Assembly: GCA_903889655.1 (NCBI GenBank)
Contig: CAISYL010000048.1
Coordinates: 1-52,167, forward strand
DNA: 52,167 bases
Source: an uncultured Alphaproteobacteria bacterium
Lineage (GTDB): Bacteria; Pseudomonadota; Alphaproteobacteria; Parvibaculales; Parvibaculaceae
Reading direction: 5' to 3'
The notes beneath the pieces were generated by a model. It did not search any database. It was not told the origin of the DNA and saw only the letters and a list, made by a program, of their open reading frames with translations. A program made the translations under genes and the position numbers. How positions within the stretch are numbered: position 1 is the stretch's first letter; each line of letters starts with the position of its first letter. Positions 26,347 through 35,918 of the stretch are shown one piece after another.

Positions 26347-27894
26347 TCAGACGATCTTCGAATCCTTGTTGCCCCAGTAGCGGTCGCGAATGAGGCGCTT
26401 GTAGAGCTTGCCGGTGGGATGCCGGGGAAGCTGCTCCTCGAAATCGACCGAACGCGGGCATTTGATCGCCGAGAGATGCTTCTTGCAGAATTCGAGGAGT
26501 TCCGCCTCGAGTTCGGGGCCGGCATCGTTCCAGTCGACGGGCTGCACGACGGCCTTCACTTCCTCGCCGAAATCCTCGTTGGGCACGCCGATGACCGCGA
26601 CGTCGGCGACGCGGGGATGCATGACCAGCGTGTTCTCGGCTTCCTGCGGGTAGATGTTGACGCCGCCGGAGATGATCATGAAGGCCTTGCGGTCGGTGAG
26701 ATAGAGATAGCCTTCCTCATCGAGACGGCCGATGTCGCCCAGCGTCGACCAGCCTTTCGGGTGGCGGCTCTCGGCGGTCTTCTTCGGGTCGTTGTGATAT
26801 TCGAACTTGGCGTCGCTTTCGAAATAGATGACGCCTGCCTCGCCGACCGGCAGCTCGTTGCCTTCGTCGTCGCAGATATGGACGATGCCGGTGAGCGCCT
26901 TGCCGACCGAGCCCTTGTGGCTCAGCCATTCCTCGGAATTGAGGGCGCAGAAGCCGTTGCCTTCGGAGCCGGCGTAATATTCGTAGATCACCGGACCCCA
27001 CCAGTCGATCATCTGCTGCTTGACGGGGATCGGGCAGGGGGCGGCGGCATGGATCGCCACCTTCAGAGACGAGACGTCGTATTTCTTCCGCACGTCTTCC
27101 GGCATTTTCAGCATACGAACGAACATGGTCGGCACCCACTGGCTGTGAGTGACCTTGTATTTTTCGATGAGCTTCAATGCCTCCTCGGCATCGAAATGCT
27201 CCATGACGATGATCGTGCCGCCGAGGCGTTGCGCGGTCATGCACCAGCGCAGGGGTGCGGCGTGATAAAGCGGCGCCGGAGAGAGATAGATCGAATTCTC
27301 GTCGAAGCCGTAGAGAAGCTGGGCGAGCATGGTAAGGCCCGTCGGCTCGTCGATCTTCGCGCCGGTCAGCGGATGCTTGACGCCTTTGGGGCGGCCCGTC
27401 GTGCCGGAGGAATAGAGCATGTCGGTGCCGGCCGTCTCGTCGGCGATGGGCGTTATCGGAAAGGCGTCGCGTGCCGGCTCATAGGGCTTGTAGCCCGCGA
27501 TGTCGCCACCGATCGAATAGCAGCGCTCGACCGCCGGGATGAGCTTTTCCGCGACGAGCTGGGCGGCGACCGCCTCCAGCGCCTTCGAGGCGAAGAGCAT
27601 GCGCGCGCCGCAATCGCCGACGATATAGGCGACCTCGCCGGCCGTCAGGCGCGAGGGCACGCAGGTGTAATAAAGGCCCGCACGCTGCGCGGCCCAGCAG
27701 ATCTCGAAATAGCGGACATTGTTGTCCGAGAAGATCGCGATGGAGTCGCCGGCCTTCAGGCCCGCCTCGCGAAAGAGATGGGCGAGCTGGTTCGAACGCT
27801 CGTCGAGCTCCTTGAAGGTCACGGTCTCGCCGGTCGAGGCCATGATGTAGGCGGGTTTCGATGGCGTCTTCTGCGCGTGAATAAAGGGATGCAT
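26347..27894 (-). CDS. Fatty-acyl-CoA synthetase/AMP-dependent ligase (FadD-type)
   Basis: The 515-residue protein has the acyl-adenylate superfamily motifs: P-loop YSSGTTGRPKG (161-171), EYYAGSEGNG, the hinge region TLGDIGRLDEEGYLYLTDR and the catalytic Lys near the C-terminus (HPTGKLYKR). It activates a carboxylic acid with ATP and CoA. It is one of the medium-sized FadD13-like ligases with no membrane domain. GGGAGAGGACCC supports the start at 27894. It is divergent from an enoyl-CoA hydratase gene, so the pair may act in one acyl-CoA pathway. Confidence 0.93.
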   Translation of the reverse strand: MHPFIHAQKTPSKPAYIMASTGETVTFKELDERSNQLAHLFREAGLKAGDSIAIFSDNNVRYFEICWAAQRAGLYYTCVPSRLTAGEVAYIVGDCGARMLFASKALEAVAAQLVAEKLIPAVERCYSIGGDIAGYKPYEPARDAFPITPIADETAGTDMLYSSGTTGRPKGVKHPLTGAKIDEPTGLTMLAQLLYGFDENSIYLSPAPLYHAAPLRWCMTAQRLGGTIIVMEHFDAEEALKLIEKYKVTHSQWVPTMFVRMLKMPEDVRKKYDVSSLKVAIHAAAPCPIPVKQQMIDWWGPVIYEYYAGSEGNGFCALNSEEWLSHKGSVGKALTGIVHICDDEGNELPVGEAGVIYFESDAKFEYHNDPKKTAESRHPKGWSTLGDIGRLDEEGYLYLTDRKAFMIISGGVNIYPQEAENTLVMHPRVADVAVIGVPNEDFGEEVKAVVQPVDWNDAGPELEAELLEFCKKHLSAIKCPRSVDFEEQLPRHPTGKLYKRLIRDRYWGNKDSKIV

Positions 27895-28122
27895 CAGGGT
27901 CCTCTCCCGGAATACAGAACGACGGAAGGGCATTCCGCCGAGCCGGACTTCGCTTTTGTGCTGGTCCGTTGTTATATCTGGGCCGGACATGCGCCGGCTC
28001 TCATTTTGCGTGAAAAGGACCGCAAGATTGGCGCGACGTCAACATGCGCGTGTTGACGCAGGGGCAATGCGGCGCGAAATGCAAAGAATTCAGGCAAATT
28101 GCCATCAACAGGGAGAGGAAGC

Positions 28123-29028
28123 ATGGGTTACGAGACAATCAAATACGACGTGGCGGACGGGATTCTGACAATCACGCTCAACCGCCCGGACAAGCTCAAC
28201 GCCTTTACCGGCCAGATGATGTTCGAGCTGATCGACGCCTTCGACAAGGCGGATGCGGACGACGCGGTGCGCGCCATCATCGTGACGGGCGAGGGCCGTG
28301 CCTTCTGCGCCGGTGCCGATCTTTCGGCGGGCGCGAAGACGTTCGACTATGCGGCGCGGACCGACCGGCCGGAGAAATCCGCGTCGCCGGTTCTGCCGAA
28401 CGGCGAGATCGACTGGAGCCACGAATCCGTGCGCGACGGCGGCGGGCGCGTGACGCTGCGGATTTTCGAGTGCCTGAAGCCCGTCATCGCGGCGGTCAAC
28501 GGGCCGGCCGTCGGCATCGGCGTCACCATGCAGCTCGCGATGGATATCCGCCTCGCCTCCGAAGACGCAAAATTCGGTTTCGTCTTCGCGCGGCGCGGCA
28601 TCGTGCCGGAAGCCTGTTCGAGCTGGTTCCTGCCGCGCATCGTCGGCATTTCCCAGGCGCTCGAATGGACCTATACGGGCCGCGTCTTCGGGGCGCAGGA
28701 AGCGCTGGACGGCAAGCTCGTCAAGAAGGTCTACAAGGCCGACGAGTTGCTGCCCGCCGCCCGGGCGCTTGCTCGCGAGATCGCGGACAATACGGCGCCG
28801 GTTTCCGTCGCGCTAACGCGGCAGATGTTGTGGCGTCTCTCGGCGCAGGATCATCCGATGGAAGCGCACAAGATCGACAGCCGCGCCATCTATGCGCGCG
28901 GCGCCTCGGCGGATGCGAAGGAGGGCGTGATGTCCTTCCTCGAAAAGCGTCCGGCGGTCTATCCGAACGAAGTCTCGAAGGACATGCCGTCGTTCTTCCC
29001 GTGGTGGGACGAGCGCGACTACGAATGA
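28123..29028 (+). CDS. Enoyl-CoA hydratase/isomerase (crotonase)
   Basis: The 301-residue crotonase has an oxyanion-hole region at about 61-68 (AFCAGADLS), the second hole segment NGPAVGIGVTMQLAMDIRLAS (in pieces) and the conserved Glu in RRGIVPEACSSWFLP. The longer length and the PEACSSWFLPR motif match a crotonase subgroup common in alphaproteobacteria. GGGAGAGGAAGC precedes the ATG. A strong terminator follows. It is divergent from the acyl-CoA ligase. Confidence 0.94.
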   Translation: MGYETIKYDVADGILTITLNRPDKLNAFTGQMMFELIDAFDKADADDAVRAIIVTGEGRAFCAGADLSAGAKTFDYAARTDRPEKSASPVLPNGEIDWSHESVRDGGGRVTLRIFECLKPVIAAVNGPAVGIGVTMQLAMDIRLASEDAKFGFVFARRGIVPEACSSWFLPRIVGISQALEWTYTGRVFGAQEALDGKLVKKVYKADELLPAARALAREIADNTAPVSVALTRQMLWRLSAQDHPMEAHKIDSRAIYARGASADAKEGVMSFLEKRPAVYPNEVSKDMPSFFPWWDERDYE

Positions 29029-29048
29029 AATTTGCGATGAGACATGGA

Positions 29049-29079
29049 GGGCCGGACGAGAGTCCGGCCCTTTTGTTTT
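29049..29079 (+). terminator. Rho-independent terminator of the crotonase gene
   Basis: GGGCCGGAC-GAGA-GTCCGGCCC forms a nine-pair stem with a GAGA tetraloop, directly followed by TTTTGTTTT. It is the clearest terminator in the window. Confidence 0.92.
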
Positions 29080-29089
29080 CCGCCGCCCG

Positions 29090-30370
29090 TCACGGGTTCG
29101 GCGTGTAGTTCCGGTTCGGCGCCTCGATCGACCAGAGCGGCGTCAGGGTGAAGACGCAAATCCAGAGGATCAGCATCAGCGAGCAGGGGACGAGGAGTGC
29201 GTTGAGCGGTCCGAGCCACTTCACCACAAAGCCGGTGATGAGTGCGCCGATGGGGCCGCCGCCGATGGAGCCGAGCTGGAAGGCGGCGAGCATGCGGGCG
29301 CGGAGATTGTCGGTCGCGGATTCCTGCACGATGGCGCGCGACTGGCTCATCGAGATGCCGCCGGAGAGGCCCCAGATCAACGCCAGCACATTGACCGCCC
29401 AGAGCGGCGGGCCGAAATGCATGGCGACCGTGATGATCGAGCCGGTGAAGCCCGCCAGCATCATCACGCGGCCCTGACGGCGGATCGGGCGGAAGCGCGA
29501 AAGCATCAGCGACGAAAAGCCTATGCCGCCGAAGAAGCACATATTGAGGAAGCCGATCGAAAACGAGGTGCCGTGATAGACGTCGCGCACCAGGATCGGG
29601 AAGAGCACCAGAAAGACGCCCATGAAAAGAATGCCGGAAAAGAAGCTGTAGAGCAGCACCGGGCGGATGCGCTCGTGCCGCCAGACGGCTTCGAGACCTT
29701 CGCGCACGTCGCGGAAGGGCGAGTGGCGCTGGCCAGCGGGAAGGGCCGCCCGCGGCATGGGCGGCGAGACGCCGAGCCGCGATGTCGTGAAGGCGGCCGC
29801 GGCGAGGCCGACACATTGCAGCAGAAGAAGCGCCGGCGCGCCGACGACGACGGCGGTGCCGGCGGCGAGATAGCCGAGAACCTGCGCGAGGAACTGGCCG
29901 CCCATGACCATCGCGACCGCCCGCTGGATATGTCCGCCGGGCCGCGAGAAGGCGACGCGCGAGAGCATCGCGTCGCGCGCCGGCATGACGTAGCCGCCCA
30001 GCGCCGACATGACGAGCGCATAGCAGACCATCAGCGGATAGCTGAGCCAGCCCAGCCAGATCAGAAGGGCGAGCGCCGCGGGCGGCAGTATGGCGAGCAA
30101 TTGCAGGCGGAGAAGATGAGTGCGGAGTTCGCGCCGGTCGGCCATGGCGCCGCCGAAGAGGCCGAGGATCATCATCGGCAGCATCGAGAGCATCTGCGCG
30201 ATGCCGACGCGATCCGAACTTTCGTGGAGCACGATGGCGACGATCCAGGGGAAGAGCACGCCCTGGATGCCGGCCGAAAAGAAATAGATCCAGACGCCCG
30301 ACATGTACCAGGCGAATTCGTTCGGTCTGTCTTCGGCGGCGTCAGCCGCCGGCCCCCCCGGGCGATCCAT
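29090..30370 (-). CDS. Major facilitator superfamily transporter
   Basis: The 426-residue protein has about 12 hydrophobic helices, with a loop motif GGAMADRRELRTHLLR between helices 2 and 3 corresponding to the MFS signature. It resembles enterobactin-exporter/MFS_3 proteins. GGGGGGAACGAGA precedes the start at 30370. It probably exports a small compound across the inner membrane. It is separate in orientation from its neighbours and convergent with the crotonase gene. Confidence 0.9.
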   Translation of the reverse strand: MDRPGGPAADAAEDRPNEFAWYMSGVWIYFFSAGIQGVLFPWIVAIVLHESSDRVGIAQMLSMLPMMILGLFGGAMADRRELRTHLLRLQLLAILPPAALALLIWLGWLSYPLMVCYALVMSALGGYVMPARDAMLSRVAFSRPGGHIQRAVAMVMGGQFLAQVLGYLAAGTAVVVGAPALLLLQCVGLAAAAFTTSRLGVSPPMPRAALPAGQRHSPFRDVREGLEAVWRHERIRPVLLYSFFSGILFMGVFLVLFPILVRDVYHGTSFSIGFLNMCFFGGIGFSSLMLSRFRPIRRQGRVMMLAGFTGSIITVAMHFGPPLWAVNVLALIWGLSGGISMSQSRAIVQESATDNLRARMLAAFQLGSIGGGPIGALITGFVVKWLGPLNALLVPCSLMLILWICVFTLTPLWSIEAPNRNYTPNP

Positions 30371-30554
30371 TCTCGTTCCCCCCGCCGTCGCGGACCGGCG
30401 GCGCCGCTGCCGCCCGATCCCGCCCGCGTTCATATCCTGTTTGCCATGACGGCGCGCGCTTCCGCACCGCCGACTGTGAATTTTTTTTGACAGGGTACAG
30501 GAAAGCGGCGGTTTTAGCCTCCGGTAAAGGAAGCGCGGCGATAAGGGATGGGCT

Positions 30555-31763
30555 ATGTCCCGTGCGTTCAGCCCCGAGTTCAGGATGCCAACAACAACAG
30601 CCCGCGCGCTTGCCGAACCCGTCGAGCCGATCGCGCCCGCCGTCACCTGCGCGGACGTCTTCGATCGGCTTCTTGCCGAGCCGGGTCTGCTCAACATGCC
30701 CGTCGTCGACGATGGCCGGCCGGTCGGGCTCGTCAGCCGGCAGGATTTCATGCTGGTCTATGTGCGGCTTTACGGGCGCGAAATCTACGGACGCCAGCCT
30801 GTCACGGCGCTGATGAACAGGACGCCGGTCGTAGTGGATGCGAACGCGAGCTGCGACGAAATCAATGCGCGGCTGGTCGATCTCGACGGCAGTTCGCCTC
30901 TGCAGGGCTTCATCGTCGTGGAGAACGGCCGCTATATCGGGCTCGGATCATCGGTCGAGCTGATGCGCGTGATGGCCGAGATCAACATGCGCCGGGCCGA
31001 GGAACTCGAACGCCAGCGGCGGCGCGCGGAGGCGGCGAGCGAAAGCAAGACGCAGTTCCTGGCCGGCATGAGCCACGAACTCCGCACGCCGCTCAATGCG
31101 ATCATCGGCTTTGCCGATCTGATGAGGCTGGAGCTTTTCGGCAAGATCCAACCCGAATGCTATGTCGAATATGTGCGCGACATTCACGGCAGCGGCGTTC
31201 ATCTGCTGCACATGATCAACGAGCTTCTCGACATGGCGAAGATCGAGGCCGGCCGTTTCGATCTCCACGAGGATGTGCTTCACCCGGCCGAGATGTGCGA
31301 CGAGGTGGCGCGGATGCTGCGTCAGTCGATCGAGACGGCGCGCGTCAGGCTCGACATCCGCGTGGCGAAGGAACTGCCGCGCATGGTCGCCGACGAGCAG
31401 CAGATCAGGCGCATTCTGGTCAACCTTCTGTCCAATGCGATCAAGTTCACGCCCGCGGGCGGCAGGATCACGCTGTCGGTTGCGGAACGCGCCGATGGCG
31501 GGCTCGAACTCGCGGTGGCGGATACGGGCATCGGCATTCCGCCCGACAAGATCGAGAAGGTGCTGGAGCCGTTCGAGCAGGTCGAGAATTCCTTCACGCG
31601 AACACGCGCCGGAACGGGCCTCGGCCTGCCGCTCACCAAGGCGATGGTGGAAGCGCATGGCGGCTGGCTCAGGATCGAAAGTGTGCTCGACAAGGGCACG
31701 CGGGTGCGCGCCTTCTTTCCGGCGGAACGCGTGCTGCGGACGTCGGCGACGAATGTGGCTTGA
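30555..31763 (+). CDS. Soluble histidine kinase with N-terminal CBS-pair-like sensor
   Basis: The 402-residue protein has, in order, a CBS-domain pair (about 30-140, with MPVVDDGRPVGLVSRQDFM and GFIVVENGRYIGLGS), a coiled linker, a HisKA dimerisation domain with the phospho-acceptor H174 (SHELRTPLN), and a HATPase domain with the N box around N294, G1 DTGIGIP (323-329) and G2 GTGLGL (353-358). It has no membrane spans, so it probably senses an adenine nucleotide or other cytoplasmic signal through the CBS pair. No response regulator gene is adjacent. The upstream MFS gene is divergent. Confidence 0.92.
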   Translation: MSRAFSPEFRMPTTTARALAEPVEPIAPAVTCADVFDRLLAEPGLLNMPVVDDGRPVGLVSRQDFMLVYVRLYGREIYGRQPVTALMNRTPVVVDANASCDEINARLVDLDGSSPLQGFIVVENGRYIGLGSSVELMRVMAEINMRRAEELERQRRRAEAASESKTQFLAGMSHELRTPLNAIIGFADLMRLELFGKIQPECYVEYVRDIHGSGVHLLHMINELLDMAKIEAGRFDLHEDVLHPAEMCDEVARMLRQSIETARVRLDIRVAKELPRMVADEQQIRRILVNLLSNAIKFTPAGGRITLSVAERADGGLELAVADTGIGIPPDKIEKVLEPFEQVENSFTRTRAGTGLGLPLTKAMVEAHGGWLRIESVLDKGTRVRAFFPAERVLRTSATNVA

Positions 31764-31817
31764 GGAACGGGAAGGCCGTGCGCCTGTCTCCACCACAAGG
31801 GTGAGATAGGGAAGGCA

Positions 31818-32489
31818 CTACGAACGGGCGAGCTGCATCATCGAGGCGTAGGTGTGGATCAGGCGGCCTTTGCCGGATGACGCCGCGGCAGCGACCATCG
31901 CGGCGGCGATCGTATCGGCGGGGATGCCGCGATAGATGGAAGCCGGCCCGAGGAGCAGAGTGTTGAGGAAGGGCATTGCCGCCATCATCGCCGCTTCGGC
32001 GGGGCGGCGTTCCGCGCGCGGCCCCATGATGAGGCCCGGCTGGAAGATATGCGTCGCCTCGAAACCGAGGCCGTTCACGGCGTCTTCCGCTTCGCCCTTG
32101 ATGCGCGAGTAGAAGATCGAGGATTGCGCGCTCGATCCGACGGCGGAGACGAGAAGGAAGCGCGTTGCGCCGGCCGCTTTCGCCGCCCTTGCAAAGTTCA
32201 CGACATAATCGAAATCGACGCGGCGGAAGGCGGATTGGCTGCCTGCCTTCCTGATTGTCGTGCCGAGGGCGCAGAAGGCATCGTCGACGCGGATGGCGGG
32301 GTTCGCGAACAGGGCGTCGAGCGCCTTGAATTCGACGACCATCTCGGTGAGCTTCGGATGCGTGAGGCCGAGGCTTCGCCGCGTCACGACGACGACGCGC
32401 TCATAGGCTGGCGAGGCGAGAAGCCGGGTGAGCAGTAAGCCGCCGACGAGGCCCGTCGCCCCGGCAACCAATGCGGTCCTTGCCGTCAT
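31818..32489 (-). CDS. NAD(P)-binding oxidoreductase, HTATIP2/TIP30-like atypical SDR
   Basis: The 223-residue Rossmann protein has GATGLVG at 10-16 and a YSRIK sequence (YxxxK) after FLLVSAVGSSAQSS, typical of the TIP30-like atypical SDR group. These are found widely with unknown physiological substrates. It lies downstream of the esterase gene on the same strand, with a gap of 66 bases. Confidence 0.9.
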   Translation of the reverse strand: MTARTALVAGATGLVGGLLLTRLLASPAYERVVVVTRRSLGLTHPKLTEMVVEFKALDALFANPAIRVDDAFCALGTTIRKAGSQSAFRRVDFDYVVNFARAAKAAGATRFLLVSAVGSSAQSSIFYSRIKGEAEDAVNGLGFEATHIFQPGLIMGPRAERRPAEAAMMAAMPFLNTLLLGPASIYRGIPADTIAAAMVAAAASSGKGRLIHTYASMMQLARS

Positions 32490-32555
32490 TTAAACCCCGC
32501 TGTGTCCGCAAGCGGACCATTCCGCCCGTCGTTGGCCATCCTTGAAGGGTCGCGC

Positions 32556-33401
32556 TCAACCCCGTGCTGCCGCAAGCTCGAATCTGGAGGGGCCGAAAAC
32601 ATAGGCCTCGGGCTCCACGACGGTCCGGCGAAAAAACTCACCGATCATCGTCATCACCAGCGGCCGGACCCGCTCGTGATTGGCGAAACCATGCGGAAAG
32701 CCGGCGAAGATGTGGAGATCGATCTTGCCGCCCTTGTCGCGGACCTCCTGCTCGTAGCGGCGCGAGGTTGCGGCTGGCACCACCTTGTCGGCATCGCCAT
32801 GCAGGAGCATGACCGGCGGAAGATGTGTGCCGACATGGAAGGTCGGGCTGGCAAGGGCCGCCATCTCTTCGGACACATCGGCACCGGGCAGGGCCTGAGC
32901 GGGAACGCTGCCGACGAGAGGCTGCTCACTTCCCAGATGAAACAGGACCGGCGGGTAAATCGCCGCCACGGCCGCGACCGTTGTCGGAATTCGGACGTTG
33001 TCGTCTGGTGCATCGAGCCGCGCGTCGCCGGCGGAGCCCGCGGCCAGGAGCGCGAGATGGCCCCCGGCGGAGTGTCCTTCGAGGCAGAGCCGCGCCGGGT
33101 CGAAACCGAGTTCGCTCGCATGCTTGCGAGCCCAGCGAAGGGCACGCCGCACATCATGAATTTGCGCGGGGAAGACAGCCTCCTCGACCAGACGATATTC
33201 CGGGACGATGGCCACGAAACCTTGCTCGGCTAACACCATTGCGTGCGGAGCCAGCAGGGACCTGTCGCCGCGCCGCCATGCACCTCCATGCAGCATCAGG
33301 ACCGCCGTGCTGTTCCGCGTGGCGGTCGGATTGTAGATGTCGAGTTTCAGCGGGCGGTTGCCGGCATCGCCGAAAACGACATCATGACGGACGGTACTCA
33401 T
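32556..33401 (-). CDS. Alpha/beta hydrolase, carboxylesterase
   Basis: The 281-residue protein has the oxyanion motif HGGAW (38-42), the nucleophile S111 in GHSAGG (109-114), an acid in LLHGDADKVVP and the His in GFPHGF. It is of the BD-FAE/acetyl-esterase type that includes kynurenine formamidase-like proteins. It is cytoplasmic. The ATG at 33401 begins MSTVRHD, chosen because the upstream 12 codons show no ribosome site. It lies close downstream of the HTH-citrate synthase gene. Confidence 0.92.
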   Translation of the reverse strand: MSTVRHDVVFGDAGNRPLKLDIYNPTATRNSTAVLMLHGGAWRRGDRSLLAPHAMVLAEQGFVAIVPEYRLVEEAVFPAQIHDVRRALRWARKHASELGFDPARLCLEGHSAGGHLALLAAGSAGDARLDAPDDNVRIPTTVAAVAAIYPPVLFHLGSEQPLVGSVPAQALPGADVSEEMAALASPTFHVGTHLPPVMLLHGDADKVVPAATSRRYEQEVRDKGGKIDLHIFAGFPHGFANHERVRPLVMTMIGEFFRRTVVEPEAYVFGPSRFELAAARG

Positions 33402-33438
33402 GCGTTCGATATCCTCCCTGCACGAAGGGAAACCCATA

Positions 33439-34695
33439 TCATCTTGGAGCCTCCCCGGTATAGCGCGCTCGGGGCCTTATCATCTGGCCGGAGCGGTATT
33501 GTTCGATCGCATGGCCGATCCAGCCCGCGGTGCGGCCGAGCACGAAGATCGCGAGGCCGGTGCCCGGCATCATGCGCAATGTGACGGTCAGCGCGCCGAT
33601 CGCGAAATCGATACTGGGGCGGACGCCGCCCGCTTCCGACATCACGTCGATGATGCGCTGTGCGCGCAGGAAGGCCGGATCGTCGCCGTGATGCTCGCGC
33701 ATCATTTCGATGAGCGTCGTCGCGCGGGGATCGCCGTCGGGATAGAGCGGATGGCCGAAGCCCGGCACGAGGTCGCCATTGCGCAGGCGGTTCAGCACCG
33801 CGTCCTCGATGTCCTGACGGTGGGCGAGATCGGTGAGGAAGCTTTCGACCCGGCTCGTGAAAGCCGCATGGCGCGGGCCCTGCGCCGCGCAGATGCCGGC
33901 CTCGACGGCGGCGTAAAGCGTCGCGCCGGTGCCGGCGACGCAGCGCACGGTAAAGGCCGAGGCATTGAGCTCGTGATCGGCGCAGAGGACGAGCGCGGCG
34001 CGAATGAGATCCGCCGCGCGGCGGTCGCCGAATGTCAGCGCGCGGGCGAGCACCTCATGCACGGGCTCGGCCGAGGGTTTGATGCCGGCGATGATGGCCG
34101 CGACCAGGCGAAGAAGGCGCGCGCCGGTCGCCGCGAGGCCGCGATCCGTCATGTTATAGACGGCCGGATCGTCGAGGCCCGCCAGCGGCAGCAGCGAAAG
34201 GCAGCGCTCGATGCGCGGCGCGGCGGCGAGATCGGCGCCGAGCTTCTCGACCAGCGGCGTCAGGTGCGGGACCGCATCGCGTGTGAAAGGCTGCACGTCG
34301 CAGCCCCAGAGGAGCGCCGCCACCTGTTCGAGGCTCGAATTGCGGGCGAGCGCCGTCGCGTTGGACCCCCGGTAATGGAGCTTGCCATCGGCGATCAGCG
34401 TGATCGCGGATTCGAGGACAGGCTGCCCGCCGAAATTGAGGGCGGCGGACAGCGCGCCGCGCCCCCCTTCCGCCTGCGGGCTCGCCGGTGCGGTGCCGCT
34501 GATCGCGCGGCGCTGCTTCAGCAGGCGCACATCCTCTGCCCGGTAGCGCTTCGCCCGGCTGTCCGGCACGGGCTCCGAGCGGATCATATCTCGGCTTACA
34601 TAGGCATAGAGCGTCGCCAGGCTGATGCCGAGTTCGGCCGCGGCTTCCTTGGCGGAGAGATAGAGGTTTTCCGGCTGGGGCGCGGTCTGAGACAT
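33439..34695 (-). CDS. HTH-citrate synthase fusion protein
   Basis: The 418-residue protein joins a MerR/excisionase-like winged helix (about 10-60, LSAKEAAAELGISLATLYAYV then RAKRYRAEDVRLL) to a citrate synthase domain (about 85-415). The CS domain retains DHELNASAF, a GPRHAAF in place of GPLHGGA, and GFGHPLYPDGDPRA, so the catalytic His and Asp are probably present, although the glycine-rich acyl-CoA loop is altered. This architecture suggests an enzyme that also regulates, or a metabolite-sensing repressor using a CS fold. It is divergent from a second citrate synthase across a dyad. Confidence 0.88.
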   Translation of the reverse strand: MSQTAPQPENLYLSAKEAAAELGISLATLYAYVSRDMIRSEPVPDSRAKRYRAEDVRLLKQRRAISGTAPASPQAEGGRGALSAALNFGGQPVLESAITLIADGKLHYRGSNATALARNSSLEQVAALLWGCDVQPFTRDAVPHLTPLVEKLGADLAAAPRIERCLSLLPLAGLDDPAVYNMTDRGLAATGARLLRLVAAIIAGIKPSAEPVHEVLARALTFGDRRAADLIRAALVLCADHELNASAFTVRCVAGTGATLYAAVEAGICAAQGPRHAAFTSRVESFLTDLAHRQDIEDAVLNRLRNGDLVPGFGHPLYPDGDPRATTLIEMMREHHGDDPAFLRAQRIIDVMSEAGGVRPSIDFAIGALTVTLRMMPGTGLAIFVLGRTAGWIGHAIEQYRSGQMIRPRARYTGEAPR

Positions 34696-34713
34696 GGCTG
34701 GAGATTATATATA

Positions 34714-34730
34714 TTGATTCGCTTAATCAA
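34714..34730. promoter_or_regulatory. Candidate operator between the two citrate-synthase genes
   Basis: TTGATT-CGCTT-AATCAA is a perfect six-base inverted repeat with a 5-base centre in the 113-base divergent gap, followed by AGATTGAC. It is AT-rich against a GC-rich background. The HTH-citrate synthase protein is the obvious candidate ligand, by inference. Confidence 0.6.
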
Positions 34731-34808
34731 GATTGACTGTAATTGTGCAGCGCAACACTTTTAAGTAGCGAGGCCCATTCACGCGGTTTCGCGGAAAGAA
34801 GGTGTGAG

Positions 34809-35918
34809 ATGTCCAATACCCAGTTTTCAGCGACGGCATCGGGCCTCGATAATGTGGTCGCCGCCGAGACGCCGCTCAGCCATGTCGATGGCGAGGCGGG
34901 GCGGCTCATTATCGCCGGGCACGATGTCGAGGAGCTTGCGTCGTCCCATGATTTCGAGAGCGCGGTGGCGCTGCTGTGGCGCACCGCCGGGCTCGATCCG
35001 GCGCCGTCCGAAGCGGATGTCCGCCGCGATCTCGGCCGGGCGCGCGCCGAGGCCTTCGGGCTGGTGCCGGCGCTTCTTGCCGCGACGGCGGGGCTCAGCG
35101 TGACGGAGGGGCTCAGGACCGGCTTCTCGCTCCTGTCCGACGAGGGAACGCTCTCGCCGCAGATCCGTGCCGTGGGCGCCGCGCCCGTCTTCGTCGCCGC
35201 TCTTTGCCGCCGCGAAGAAGGCAAGGAGGCCGTCGCGCCGGAGGCGGGTGCGGGCCATGCCGCCGACTTCCTCCGTATGCTGAGGGGCAGGCCCGCGAGC
35301 GAGGCGGAGGTGACGGCGCTCAACGCCTATCTCGTGACCGTCACCGATCACGGCATGAATGCCTCGACCTTCACGGCGCGGGTCATCGCCTCTACGCGGG
35401 CCGGCATGATTTCGGCGATCGTCGGCGCGCTCTGCGCCCTGAAGGGGCCGCTGCATGGCGGCGCGCCGGGGCCGGTGCTCGACATGCTGGACGATATCGG
35501 CACGCGCGAGAATATCGATGCGTGGCTCGTCCGCGAAATCGCCAAGGGCGAGCGGCTGATGGGTTTCGGCCATCGCGTCTACAAGGTGCGCGACCCAAGG
35601 GCCGACGTCTTCAACAAGGCGGTGATGCTGCTCACCAACGGCAACGAGCGTGTGCGCTTCGCGCGCGATGTCGAGCGGGCGGCGCTCGCGGCGCTGAAGG
35701 CGGCAAAGCCTAACCAGAGGCTCGACACCAACATGGAATATTACACCGCCGTGTTGCTCGAGGCGCTCGGCATTCCACGCTCCGCCGTCACCGCCGTCTT
35801 CGGCATGGCGCGTGTCGCGGGTTGGAGCGCGCATGTGATCGAGCAGGAGCGCGTCGGCCGGCTCATCCGTCCGCAGTCGCGCTATATCGGGACATGGCCC
35901 GACGACAGGGCGGCGTGA
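34809..35918 (+). CDS. Citrate synthase/2-methylcitrate synthase-like protein
   Basis: The 369-residue protein has the type II citrate synthase motifs: DHGMNASTF, GPLHGGAPG with the second catalytic His, and FGHRVYKVRDPRA. It ends in the typical RPQSRYIG tail. It condenses an acyl-CoA (acetyl or propionyl) with oxaloacetate or a related keto acid. The start at 34809 (MSNTQFSAT) is the first ATG with normal composition. It is translationally coupled (TGATG) to the DUF2332 gene. Confidence 0.92.
   Translation: MSNTQFSATASGLDNVVAAETPLSHVDGEAGRLIIAGHDVEELASSHDFESAVALLWRTAGLDPAPSEADVRRDLGRARAEAFGLVPALLAATAGLSVTEGLRTGFSLLSDEGTLSPQIRAVGAAPVFVAALCRREEGKEAVAPEAGAGHAADFLRMLRGRPASEAEVTALNAYLVTVTDHGMNASTFTARVIASTRAGMISAIVGALCALKGPLHGGAPGPVLDMLDDIGTRENIDAWLVREIAKGERLMGFGHRVYKVRDPRADVFNKAVMLLTNGNERVRFARDVERAALAALKAAKPNQRLDTNMEYYTAVLLEALGIPRSAVTAVFGMARVAGWSAHVIEQERVGRLIRPQSRYIGTWPDDRAA

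Noticed and set aside
26419-28056. A 545-codon open frame on the plus strand
   Set aside because: It is antisense to the acyl-CoA ligase, which has all adenylate-forming motifs.
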